From contig JAKAVQ010000004.1 in NCBI GenBank assembly GCA_021817245.1, positions 51,403 through 115,402 on the forward strand: a DNA stretch of 64,000 bases. Direction: 5' to 3'. The notes beneath the pieces were generated by a model. The model did no database searches, was not told the DNA's origin, and saw only the letters and a list, made by a program, of their open reading frames with translations. Of the stretch, positions 36,995 to 46,369 are shown in pieces. Source of the DNA: Thermoplasmata archaeon (GTDB lineage: Archaea; Thermoplasmatota; Thermoplasmata; Lutacidiplasmatales; UBA184). Position numbers and translations under genes: made by a program. Each line of letters begins with the position of its first letter. Within the stretch, counting starts at the first letter, position 1.

Positions 36995-38188
36995 TCACTT
37001 GAGGATCGGCACTCCCAGGCGGTCGAGCGCCCGCCGACGAAGGTCGGTAAGCGCATTCATGTAGTTCGCGTAGGCGTCGTACGGACTGTCGTAGCTCGAG
37101 AAGTAGCGGTGCACCCCGAGGTCCCCCCCGTGCCCGCCCGCGTAGATGTAGTACAGGTGATCCGACGTCAAGAGCTTCCGCCAATCCTCGAGGATCCGGG
37201 GATCCCCGGCCTGATGCGCGAGGACCCCGACCTTCTTCGCGGCCTCGAACGCCGAACGCTGGAGGTCGCTCCCGAGCCAGGCCCCGAGGTCCCGGTTCTG
37301 GTCGGCCCAGCTCATCGTCCGGGGGACGCTGATCGGCGCTCGGGGCGTGGTGGCGATCGCTTCCTCGACGGTCGCCCAGCTCAGCCCGGAGTGTCGGCGG
37401 ACCTCGGAGGGGAGCGCGCTCAGGAAATCGAGGATCCCGGTGCGTGCGCTCTGGTGCTCCCCGAATGTCTCAAAGTCCATGAACAGCCCCAACACGTCGC
37501 CCGTCGCGCCGGCGAGCCAGCGCGCGTACTTCTCGGCCGTCAGGGGATACTCGCTCCACGACGTCGAGGAGAAGCGAAAGGCGATATCGTCGCTCAACGG
37601 ATAATGTCGCAGGAGGACGAGGACCGTCGGGGCCGGCGCGGCGCAGTAGACGTGCGTCGCCGGAGCGCCGTGCAGCGCCTTCTCCCACCCTTCGGCGAGC
37701 ATCCCGTGGAACCGCTCCGCCTCGGCGAAGCGGGCGAGCTCGTCGGAATAGGCGAGCTCGGTCATCCGCAGGACCTTCGGCTCCGCGCCGAACTCGGACC
37801 GGAGGATCGCCCGGTGCATCGCCACCTCTTCGGCGAGCTCTGGCGCCGGTAGCAGGAACGCGAGGGAGTGATAGTAGGTCTCCGCGAGGAGCGAGACGCG
37901 GCCGGTCCGGTAGAGGGACCGGAGCCGATCGATCACGTCGGGGGCCGCGAGACGCGCCTGCTCGAGGAAGGTCCCGGTCACGGAGAGGCTCAGTCGGAAC
38001 TCGCCGTGTTCCGCGAGCGCGCGCTCGAGCCGGTCGAGCGCGGGCCGATAGCATCGTTCCGCGATCCCCCGAAAGATCGTGAGGTTGCGCTCCACATCGA
38101 AGTAGGACCGCCCCGAGCCGAGGTCGAGGAAGCGGAATCGGGCGAGCCGCCACGGTTGGTGCAGATGGAGGTACAGCACGATCTTCAT
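36995..38188 (-). CDS. Glycoside hydrolase family 57 (alpha-amylase-type)
   Basis: MKIVLYLHLHQPWR; AETYYHSLAFL; RMTELAYSDEL (nucleophile region); MDFETFGEH. Confidence 0.92.
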   Translation of the reverse strand: MKIVLYLHLHQPWRLARFRFLDLGSGRSYFDVERNLTIFRGIAERCYRPALDRLERALAEHGEFRLSLSVTGTFLEQARLAAPDVIDRLRSLYRTGRVSLLAETYYHSLAFLLPAPELAEEVAMHRAILRSEFGAEPKVLRMTELAYSDELARFAEAERFHGMLAEGWEKALHGAPATHVYCAAPAPTVLVLLRHYPLSDDIAFRFSSTSWSEYPLTAEKYARWLAGATGDVLGLFMDFETFGEHQSARTGILDFLSALPSEVRRHSGLSWATVEEAIATTPRAPISVPRTMSWADQNRDLGAWLGSDLQRSAFEAAKKVGVLAHQAGDPRILEDWRKLLTSDHLYYIYAGGHGGDLGVHRYFSSYDSPYDAYANYMNALTDLRRRALDRLGVPILK

Positions 38189-39043
38189 GGACCTCGCGAC
38201 CCGGGCGGGCTCCCCCTCCCGACTCGGTGTGACGGGGTCACGGATCGGTCGCGTAGGACTTCGAACGGCCGCCGCCGGACCTCGATTCCCGCCGTGGCGA
38301 TGCGCGGAGCCGGGACCCGAGACGCATCGCGGAGGTCCACAGAAGCGGGGGGCTTGCTCGCCCGGGGACCGGGCCAGAATCCTCGCGCAGATTTGGAGCG
38401 GCGCGCCGCATCGGTGGCGGACGCCGAAGCACCTTCGACGCCCTCGCGGGGCAGCAGGGTCGCGCCTCGGAAGGGATTCTCCACGAAGTCCATTCTCGCG
38501 CCCGGAGGGGTCCCCGTGGCCTTTAACCCGTCGGTGGCCACCGAGCGAGGGTCCCCTCAAACCTCCCGAATCCTCGCAGCTCGACCGGGATCGCGAGGGT
38601 CACCGTGGCCGGCGGCTCCCGCGAAGGTGATCGCAGGCCGGGGGAGGAGCTACCAGGAGGGGACCGGAGAAAGCTCCCGCCGTCGTGACGAGCGCGTGCG
38701 GGCCACGGTCCCGCGCTCTACCCACTCACGGGCCGCCCGAAAGCGCCGCGAGAGTCGACGAGGTTTCGCCCGGAGTGCCGTCGTCTCCGAGGAACCCGGA
38801 CCCGGCGCCGGGCGCGCGATGCGGCACCGAGAGCATGGCGCCGGCGTCGCGAGACCGATCAGACCGAGGGCGAAAGCGACCGCGGCTCGACGCTTTCTCT
38901 ACGCGCGCGTTCGAAGCGCGGACGCCGCGCGCTGCGCGACGAGCGCGTCGGGGGGCCCGCGTGCGAGCCTGTCACGTCAGGTACAGGGAACCGGTTTCCC
39001 GATTAGACTGACGTATATGTAGGAGTACGAGGCCAAAGCGACT

Positions 39044-40009
39044 GTGCCGCCGATAAGTCGACGGCTGCCGGTGGTGGCGGGCGCGCTAGGAGCAATACTG
39101 CTCCTGGTGATTGTCGCCCTGTTTTCCGGCACCGCTAGCGCAGCCGCAGGAGCGTCGAGCATAGGGACGACGGCGAACGCGCCGAGCCTGAGCTACTCGA
39201 AGACCTACTACGGAACAATGACACATCGGCCCGGGAACGCCCCGGACGTGCTCGTGCTTCCCTCCCCACCGGTGGGGAGCTGGTGGCAGATCAAGACCGT
39301 GCAGCTGACCGGTCACTTCGGGACGAAGACCGGGTTCGATCAGGACGCGTTCCTCTTCACGCGGACGGTCCAGAATCCAAACTCGTACCCGGGACTCGCG
39401 GACCCGAACCTGGATGTCCTGGCCCACATGGGGATCCAGAGCGGGAAGCTGGGAACGAAGGTCGGCGCGGGTGGGACGGGGCCCTCCCCGAACTCCGCCT
39501 GGAGCTGGTACCGCTTCACGCAGCCGATCCAGCTGAACTCCGAGATCCAGATCGTCATGGGGGCGATCATCGGAATGGGCAACTCGGTGACGGTCACGGT
39601 CAACTACGCGAACCTGGGCAGCGGCACGACGATCGTGGAGTACGGGGCGAACCTCTACCTGAAAGGGGGAGCCCTCACCTTTAGGATCGCGGCGCCCGCC
39701 GGCAAGAGCTGGTACTTGATGAACGCCTTTGCCGACATCAAGGCCAGTTCGAGCGGTTCCCGGTCGATCCTCATCCGGACCTCGACCGGAATGACGCTCG
39801 ACCAGGGCAGCAACTTCCCGGTGGGAGTGCTGGTCCGGTGCACCGGGGGCTACTCCACGGTGCAGACCGGACCCGCGTTGAACCGGTACGGGACGCAGAC
39901 CGTGTGGGGGCCGCAAGTCTCGCTCTACGGAACGGAATACATCACGGCGCAGTTTACGGGACCCGCGACCGCCCAGGCCATGTGGGTGCTCGTGTTCACC
40001 CAGGTGTAG
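39044..40009 (+). CDS. Secreted protein of unrecognised beta-rich family, copy 1
   Basis: Signal/TM PVVAGALGAILLLVIVALFSGTASA; NLDVLA..GAGGTGPSPNS..W...QPIQLNS...GKSWYLMNAF...GGYSTVQTGPALN; shared with 40253-41143. Confidence 0.85.
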   Translation: MPPISRRLPVVAGALGAILLLVIVALFSGTASAAAGASSIGTTANAPSLSYSKTYYGTMTHRPGNAPDVLVLPSPPVGSWWQIKTVQLTGHFGTKTGFDQDAFLFTRTVQNPNSYPGLADPNLDVLAHMGIQSGKLGTKVGAGGTGPSPNSAWSWYRFTQPIQLNSEIQIVMGAIIGMGNSVTVTVNYANLGSGTTIVEYGANLYLKGGALTFRIAAPAGKSWYLMNAFADIKASSSGSRSILIRTSTGMTLDQGSNFPVGVLVRCTGGYSTVQTGPALNRYGTQTVWGPQVSLYGTEYITAQFTGPATAQAMWVLVFTQV

Positions 40010-40252
40010 AAAGGCGACGGACGCAGCTCCGGATCCGGGACCGACGCGTGCGTCGCCGTCGGTCACCAACCCCTTCCTCCCCCGGGGGAAGCGTCGCCCC
40101 TAAGGTCCGTCCACGACGGCACGACCCTCATCCGATTGTCGGGGGGTGCACCCGTTACAAAGAACCGAAGGCCTGCCGGTGCGATGGACGAAGGCACCGT
40201 TTCCGCGTTCTCGAGGCCCGGCCGACGCGGGTCGCTCCTCACGTGGACGACG

Positions 40253-41143
40253 ATGTCGATCATGGGACTCTTCAACCCCCACCCCACGGCCGGGCCGCCC
40301 GCGGGGGCCGGACGGTATGCCGAGACGTATGCCGGCACCGCTACGGCGAGAGGACCGCACGTACCGGACGTAGCCACGGTCCTGCGTCCCCCGGAGGGGC
40401 GGGTCTTCGAGCTCACCGGCGCCCGCATCACGGTCCACGCGGCGGTCCCCGCGGGGTGGCGCCAGCACGCGTTCTTCTTCAGCCGGTTCGTCCGGGTGAC
40501 CGAAGGCGACGAGACGCTCTTCAATCCGAACCTGGATTTCCTCGCGACCGCCCCGATCAAGCCCGGAGAGACCGGCCTCTTCGTCGGAGCGGGGGGGACC
40601 GGGTCCTCCCCCCACTCGACGGGGAGCTGGACCGCGTGGGCCCAGCCGCTCCGGCTGAACTCAGGACTCGAGGTGATCTTCGGTTCCGACCTGGCGGTCG
40701 GGAATTCGGCGGACCTCGAGCTCGCCTGGACCGACGCGGGGCCGGGAGTCAGCGTCGTCCGGTTCCTCCGTCACCGAGGCAACGGGGAGCGCCGGCTCTT
40801 TTCGGTCGGTCCTCCCCCACCGGGGAAGAGGTGGTACCTCCACAACGCCTACCTCCGGTGCGTCGTCGCCGATGCCCCGGGCGACCGGACGGCGGTCGCG
40901 GCACGGCGCTCCGATCGCGGGGTCCTCTGCGAGGTCGTCCACTTCGCCCCGGGGGACCGGCTCCAGTCGACCGGAGGCTACTCGACCTACCAGACCGGCC
41001 CGGCGCTCAACCCCGCCGCGAGTCGCACCGTGTACTCCACGCCTCAATGGGTCGGCCCGGGAGATTGCGTCGACGTGACGTTCCGAGGAATCCGCGGCGA
41101 CAAGTTCCTCTACGCGCTCTCCTTCACGGAGCTTCCGGAGTGA
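40253..41143 (+). CDS. Signal-less paralog of the 39044 protein, copy 2
   Basis: NLDFLA..GAGGTGSSPHSTGSW...QPLRLNS...GKRWYLHNAY...GGYSTYQTGPALNPAASRTVYSTPQWV; start uncertain (ATG 40253 or up to 40136). Confidence 0.82.
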   Translation: MSIMGLFNPHPTAGPPAGAGRYAETYAGTATARGPHVPDVATVLRPPEGRVFELTGARITVHAAVPAGWRQHAFFFSRFVRVTEGDETLFNPNLDFLATAPIKPGETGLFVGAGGTGSSPHSTGSWTAWAQPLRLNSGLEVIFGSDLAVGNSADLELAWTDAGPGVSVVRFLRHRGNGERRLFSVGPPPPGKRWYLHNAYLRCVVADAPGDRTAVAARRSDRGVLCEVVHFAPGDRLQSTGGYSTYQTGPALNPAASRTVYSTPQWVGPGDCVDVTFRGIRGDKFLYALSFTELPE

Positions 41144-41183
41144 GCGGCCGCCGGGAGCGTCGCTCCCCGCGCGGGCCCACGTC

Positions 41184-42635
41184 TCACGCGGGTCCCCGCC
41201 CTTCGCGCGCGGCTTTCGCTTCGAGATAGACTCCGACGGTCTCCCGCGCCCGCTCGGACCACCCCTCGCGGAGGGCCTCCCACCGGCCGGCCTCGCCCAT
41301 CGAGGTCCCGAGGGTCGGGTACTCGAGAATCTCGGCGATGCGGCTCGCGAACTCGTCGACGTCCCAGAAGTCGACGCGGAAGGTCGACGAGCTGATCTCG
41401 GCGATCCCGCTCGTCTTCGAAACGATCGTGGGCACTCCGGCCGCCATCGCCTCGAGCGCGGCGATCCCGAACGGCTCGACCACCGAGGGGAGCACGAAGA
41501 CGGACGCACCCGAGAGCAGGACCTCCCGTTCCTCCTCGCTCACCTTGCCGAGGAACATGACCCGGTCGCCGATCTCGAGCTGCGCCGCGAGCTCGACCAG
41601 GCGCGGATACTCCGGTCCCTCGCCGGCCACCACGAAGAGCGCGTCGGGCACCATGGGGGCGACGCGGGCCGCGGCTCGGAGATAGGTATCGACGCCCTTC
41701 ATCGCCGCGAGGCGACCGACGTAGAGGACGACCCGGCGTGTCGGGTCGATCCGCTCGAGTCGCTCGCTGGGCCGGACCGCGTTGTAGATGACGCGGACCT
41801 TGTCGGGGTCCGCATGGTACCGTTCGATCAGCTGCTGCCGAAGGTGCCGGCTGACCGCGATCACCCGATCCGCCGCGTCGATGCCGAGCTGTTCGTGCGA
41901 GAGGATGTGGTCCCAGGGATGGTTCAGGGAGCGATCGTACTCCGTGGAATGGACCGTCATCACCATCGGCCGGCGGGCCCGCCGGGCAAGATCACGGCCG
42001 CCGACGGTTCCGAACCAGTCGTGCACGTGCACGAGGTCAAACTCTCCGAGGTCCCGGCGCGCGGCGACCCACGCGTTGTACCCTTCGGTCGCGTTCGCAA
42101 AGGGGCTGTCCGGGGAAGCGCCGGCCCAGTAGGCGGGGGGGTACGTTTCCGTCGGGCCCCCCTCCACCGGCGCGGCGGATCGCTCCTCGCCCGGAGAGCG
42201 GAAGTCGACGCCCTCGACCGGGGTGAACGGACCGGGGAAGGGCGTGAGGAACGTGATCCGGTGTCCGAGGCGCGTGAGCTCCCGGGAGAGCTCGAAGCAG
42301 TGGACGCCGAGCCCCCCGGTGTGGCCGGGAGGCCACTCCCATCCCACCATCACGATGTGCAGCGGTCGACCGGTCCGCTCCCGGTCGGTCGCAACCGAAG
42401 GGACGCGGCGCAGAGGACGCGGCCGGCCCGAGCCCGACACCCCTGCGCGGGCCCCGTCGGATCGGGTCGTGCCCGTCTCCGATTCGCGTCGCACGCGGGG
42501 GTGGCCACGGCCCCGTCCCCCCGACCGGTGGCCCCCGACGGCCGCGGCCGCCTTCCGCGCGCGTCGGGGTCGCGCGGAGCTCTTTCGGGCGTGCGTTCGG
42601 GAGGTCATGGCGGTGTCCGGAATCGGGAGGAGCAA
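41184..42635 (-). CDS. Glycosyltransferase family 4 (glycogen/starch synthase-like GT-B)
   Basis: HIVMVGWEWPPGHTGGLGVHCFELSRELTRLGH...VHVHDWFG...YVGRLAAMKGVDTYLRAA...FGIAALEAMAAGVPTIVS; N-terminal ~90 aa doubtful. Confidence 0.88.
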   Translation of the reverse strand: MLLPIPDTAMTSRTHARKSSARPRRARKAAAAVGGHRSGGRGRGHPRVRRESETGTTRSDGARAGVSGSGRPRPLRRVPSVATDRERTGRPLHIVMVGWEWPPGHTGGLGVHCFELSRELTRLGHRITFLTPFPGPFTPVEGVDFRSPGEERSAAPVEGGPTETYPPAYWAGASPDSPFANATEGYNAWVAARRDLGEFDLVHVHDWFGTVGGRDLARRARRPMVMTVHSTEYDRSLNHPWDHILSHEQLGIDAADRVIAVSRHLRQQLIERYHADPDKVRVIYNAVRPSERLERIDPTRRVVLYVGRLAAMKGVDTYLRAAARVAPMVPDALFVVAGEGPEYPRLVELAAQLEIGDRVMFLGKVSEEEREVLLSGASVFVLPSVVEPFGIAALEAMAAGVPTIVSKTSGIAEISSSTFRVDFWDVDEFASRIAEILEYPTLGTSMGEAGRWEALREGWSERARETVGVYLEAKAAREGRGPA

Positions 42636-42679
42636 ATGAAACCCCGCCTCACGGACCGGAGGCGAGAACGGGGCCGGGC

Positions 42680-43363
42680 TCAGTAGCCGGCGAGGAGCTC
42701 CTCGAGCGCGGCCTTGGGGTCCGCCGCGCGAGTGACGGCGCTCGCCACGAGCACGCCATCGCTCCCGAGCTCGAGTGCCCGCCGGACATCGCGTCGGTCG
42801 TGCACCCCGGCGCCGCAGAGCACCCGGGTCCGTGGCGCGACGCGGTGCACGGCGGCGACCGAGCCCGTGATGACGTCGGGTCGCGCCGAGGAGACCGCCC
42901 GGTCCCCGCCGATGAGCTCGGGGGGCTCCACGGCGAGATATCCCGGGTGCGAGCGGGCGAGACGGCGGGCAGCGGGCACATCGCGGGCGCAGACGACGGC
43001 GACCAGGCCCAGGTTCTCGAGCCGGCGCACGGCATTCCCGACGTCCACGCCGCTCAAGGGATGCTCGGAGTGGTTCACGAGACTGCCCCAGGCGCCGGCC
43101 GCGCGGAGCGCTTCGGGCGGAACGAAGCCGGTGTGCGCACCGGCGTCGAGCGGATCGACGTGCTGGGCGAGGACGGGAATCGAGACCGAAGCGGCGACGC
43201 GCGCGAGGTCGGGCGTCGCGGGAGAGATCGCGACCCTTACGCCGGCGGCCCGGCCCGCTTCCTCCAGGAGGCGCGCGGTCCGTTCCGCCCCCGGGCCGAG
43301 GTGGCCGGGGTATACCTTGAGATTCAGTACGAGCAGCGGGGCCCCGAGGTCGGCGGGCTCAAT
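42680..43363 (-). CDS. tpiA: Triosephosphate isomerase (archaeal type)
   Basis: LLVLNLKVYPG; GSLVNHSEHPLS; YLAVEPPELIGGD; GAGVHDRRDVRRALELGSDGVLVASAV; in-frame start appears to be ATT at 43363. Confidence 0.9.
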   Translation of the reverse strand: MEPADLGAPLLVLNLKVYPGHLGPGAERTARLLEEAGRAAGVRVAISPATPDLARVAASVSIPVLAQHVDPLDAGAHTGFVPPEALRAAGAWGSLVNHSEHPLSGVDVGNAVRRLENLGLVAVVCARDVPAARRLARSHPGYLAVEPPELIGGDRAVSSARPDVITGSVAAVHRVAPRTRVLCGAGVHDRRDVRRALELGSDGVLVASAVTRAADPKAALEELLAGY

Positions 43364-43568
43364 GGACGGCGCTCGCGCGCGCCCGTTTCGGTCGGGAGCA
43401 GATGGCGTACTCGTCGCCGTCGAAGAAGACCTCCCGGTCGGGGTGCTTGCGCTGGAGCTCGGAGATGCGGGTGAGGACGTCTTCGAGGGTCGTGGACTCG
43501 TCATTCGGATCGATCCTCAGGTGCACGGTCTTCTCGGGTCGCTCGGTCGTGTGACCTGCTCCCGGCAT
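43359..43568 (-). CDS. Small hypothetical protein (69 aa), translationally linked to tpiA
   Basis: TVHLRIDPNDESTTLEDVLTRISELQRKHPDREVFFDGDEYAICSRPKRARA; stop TGA overlaps the putative tpiA start. Confidence 0.7.
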   Translation of the reverse strand: MPGAGHTTERPEKTVHLRIDPNDESTTLEDVLTRISELQRKHPDREVFFDGDEYAICSRPKRARASAVH

Positions 43569-43833
43569 GAGGCACCGAGAGAGGCGGAACGGAATCAGGG
43601 CTTAAAGCCGTTCGACCCCCCCTCGAGCGAACGCCGAGGGCGTCCCGGTCGACGACGGGAGTCCGGCGCCCGAAGCGGTCGTACGGCGCCGGTCCGGCCC
43701 TCCCCCCGCACCGGAGCGGCCTCCCGGCGGGACCTCACCCCGCACCCGGAGGCGCTGCTATACCGGGGCATGCCAAATCGTAACAGGTATAACCCGGGCG
43801 CACGTGCGCGCAGCCACGGGGTGTTCTACCGAG

Positions 43834-45960
43834 ATGGCGGAGGCCCAGAACGACCGGGAGGCCCGAGAAGCCAAAGAGGATGAGATGCGCCTTTCCGAGG
43901 CGGAGATCGCGGTCCACTGGAAGGAAGAGGAGTACTTCCACCCGACCCCGAAATTCATCGGGCAGGCGAACCTCACGGATCCGGCGGTTCTGGAGCGGTT
44001 CTCGGAGAAGAACTTCCCGGAATGCTATCGCGAGTACGCCGACCTCCTGACTTGGGACAAGTACTGGACGACGACGCTCGACTCGAGCAACGCGCCGTTC
44101 TGGAAGTGGTTCGTTGGCGGCAAGCTGAACGTCTCCTACAACTGCATCGACCGCCACCTCGACAAGCACGCCAACAAGGCGGCGATCCTCTGGGTCTCCG
44201 AAGCGGAGGACGACCCCGTCGTGGCCCTCACCTTCCAGGAGCTGTACGTTCAGGTCAACGAGATGGCCGCCCTGCTCCGGGACTTCTGCGGGCTCAAGAC
44301 CGGCGACCGGGTGACGATTCACATGCCGATGGTGCCCGAACTACCGGTGACGATGCTCGCCTGTGCGCGGCTGGGCATCATCCACTCGGTCGTGTTCGGC
44401 GGCTTCAGCGGGGAGGCCTGCGGCGCCCGGATCGTCGACTCGGGAAGCCGGGTCCTGATCACGATGGACGGCTACTACCGCAGCGGCAAGGTCATCGATC
44501 ACAAGGCCTCCGCGGACATCGCGGTCAAGAAGGCGGCCGAGGAGGGCCAGAAGGTCGACAAGGTCCTGATCTGGCGGCGGTTCCGGGACCGCGCCGCGAG
44601 CTCGACGCCGATGGTCGAGGGCCGGGACTATGTCGTCAACGAGGAGCTGAAGCGTTACGCCGGCCACCGGATCGCCCCGGTGTCGATGCCGGCCGAGGCT
44701 CCGTTCTTCCTGATGTACACGAGCGGCTCCACGGGGAAGCCGAAGGGGGTCCAGCACTCCACCGGCGGCTACCTCGCCTACGTCACGGGGGCCTCGAAGT
44801 TCATTCAGGACATCCACACGACGGATGTCTACTGGTGCATGGCCGACATCGGGTGGATCACCGGTCACTCGTTCATCGTCTACGGACCGCTCGCGCTCGC
44901 CGCGACGACGGTGATGTACGAGGGGGTGCCGACGTTCCCGGACGCCGGGCGTCCTTGGCGGATCGCCCAGCGGCTCGGGGTGAACATCTTCCATACGTCC
45001 CCGACGGCGATCCGGATGCTGCGCAAGCTCGGGCCGGACGAGCCGAAGAAGTACGACCTGCACTTCAAGTGCATGACGACGGTCGGGGAGCCGATCGAGC
45101 CGGAAGCGTGGCTCTGGTACTACCACACGGTCGGCCGCGGCAAGGCGGCGATCACCGACACCTGGTGGCTCACGGAGACCGGAGGGTTCCTCTGCTCGAC
45201 CAAACCCGCGATCGATCCGATGAAGCCCGGCAGTACCGGGCCGCCCATGCCCGGGATCTACCCCGTCATCTACGACGAGCACGGGAAGGAGATACCTCCC
45301 GGCTCGAACCGCGCCGGGAACATCTGCATCCGGAATCCGTGGCCGGGGCTCATGCAGACGATCTGGGGCGACAACGAGCGGTTCGTCCGCCAGTACTACG
45401 GGAAGTACAACAAGAACAAGAACTCGACCGACTGGCACGACTGGCCGTGGCTCGCCGGCGACGGGGCGCTCTGGGCGAAGGACGGCTACGTCCGCATTCT
45501 CGGCCGCATCGACGACGTGATCAATGTGGCCGGTCACCGTCTCGGGACCAAGGAGCTCGAGTCGGCGTGCCTCACGGTGCCCGAGATCGCGGAGGCGGCG
45601 GTCGTCCCGATCGTGGACGCCGAGCGCGGCCGGGTGCCGGAGGTTTACGTTTCGCTGAAGCCCGGGGTCAAGGCCGACCCCGAGATCATGGCCCGGGTGA
45701 CCCGGGCGATCGAGACCAACATCGGCAAGATCGCCCGCCCGCGGATGGTGCGGATCGTACCGGACATGCCGAAGACCCGGTCGGGGAAGATCATGCGCAG
45801 GGTCCTCGCCTCGATCTCGAACTCGATGGACTACGGCGACATCACCACGCTCTCGAACCCCGAGGTCGTCGAGCAGATCCGAGTCCAGGTGCAGGGCGCC
45901 GGACCGGTACGCAAGAAGGAAGGTCCCGAGGACATCAAGAGGTTCGGCGAGACGACCTGA
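43834..45960 (+). CDS. acs: Acetyl-CoA synthetase (AMP-forming)
   Basis: FFLMYTSGSTGKPKGVQHSTGGY; WCMADIGWITGHSFIVYGPL; VINVAGHRLGTKELESA; KTRSGKIMRRVL. Confidence 0.96.
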   Translation: MAEAQNDREAREAKEDEMRLSEAEIAVHWKEEEYFHPTPKFIGQANLTDPAVLERFSEKNFPECYREYADLLTWDKYWTTTLDSSNAPFWKWFVGGKLNVSYNCIDRHLDKHANKAAILWVSEAEDDPVVALTFQELYVQVNEMAALLRDFCGLKTGDRVTIHMPMVPELPVTMLACARLGIIHSVVFGGFSGEACGARIVDSGSRVLITMDGYYRSGKVIDHKASADIAVKKAAEEGQKVDKVLIWRRFRDRAASSTPMVEGRDYVVNEELKRYAGHRIAPVSMPAEAPFFLMYTSGSTGKPKGVQHSTGGYLAYVTGASKFIQDIHTTDVYWCMADIGWITGHSFIVYGPLALAATTVMYEGVPTFPDAGRPWRIAQRLGVNIFHTSPTAIRMLRKLGPDEPKKYDLHFKCMTTVGEPIEPEAWLWYYHTVGRGKAAITDTWWLTETGGFLCSTKPAIDPMKPGSTGPPMPGIYPVIYDEHGKEIPPGSNRAGNICIRNPWPGLMQTIWGDNERFVRQYYGKYNKNKNSTDWHDWPWLAGDGALWAKDGYVRILGRIDDVINVAGHRLGTKELESACLTVPEIAEAAVVPIVDAERGRVPEVYVSLKPGVKADPEIMARVTRAIETNIGKIARPRMVRIVPDMPKTRSGKIMRRVLASISNSMDYGDITTLSNPEVVEQIRVQVQGAGPVRKKEGPEDIKRFGETT

Positions 45961-45975
45961 GCCTACCGTTCCGCC

Positions 45976-46020
45976 CCGGCGGCGCCCGCAGAGATCCTGC
46001 GGGACGCCGCCGGAGCCCTT
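45976..46020 (+). terminator. Hairpin terminator-like structure after acs
   Basis: CCGGCGGCGCCCGCAG-agatc-CTGCGGGaCGCCGCCGG (16-bp stem, one bulge, 5-nt loop), followed by agcccttt, 16 bp after the acs stop. Confidence 0.6.
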
Positions 46021-46128
46021 TCCGTTCCCTCGCCGGGTGCGGGAGCGTGCTCCCGGAGGATCGTTGGCACGCGACGCGGGGCCGGGGCTCCCCGCAGGGG
46101 CTCGACGACGCGGGCGAACGGTCCCTGC

Positions 46129-46269
46129 TCACGCCACGTCGATCCGAGGGTCCTTGAGATCGAATCGACTCCCGCACGCCGTGCACTCCACGTAGCAGTG
46201 GACGTCCCCGCTGATCGGCTCGGTGAGGCGGCCGCCGCAGTTCGGACAGCCTTTCGGTTCGTCGCTCAT
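46129..46269 (-). CDS. 46-aa zinc-ribbon protein
   Basis: Manual translation MSDEPKGCPNCGGRLTEPISGDVHCYVECTACGSRFDLKDPRIDVA*; two CxxC knuckles; below the ORF-track cut-off. Confidence 0.7.
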   Translation of the reverse strand: MSDEPKGCPNCGGRLTEPISGDVHCYVECTACGSRFDLKDPRIDVA

Positions 46270-46369
46270 GGGTCCGCCGCCTCCTTCCGAGGTACCGATC
46301 GGCAGGACCCGGCAGTACTAGCCGTGCTCGCCCCGACCCGCATCGAAGCGATCCCGGTCGTCGTTCGTC

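Noticed and set aside
38185-38541. 118-aa minus-strand ORF in the GH57-upstream gap
   Set aside because: GTG start overlaps a TATA-like tttaaccc and the sequence is low-complexity; no support for coding.
38697-38740. tRNA-like stretch on the minus strand (gtgagtgggtagagcgcgggaccgtggcccgc)
   Set aside because: D-arm-like and a GCGGG/CCCGC stem with a 7-nt loop, but the loop lacks U33 and there is no GGTTCGANNCC T-arm or matched acceptor stem.
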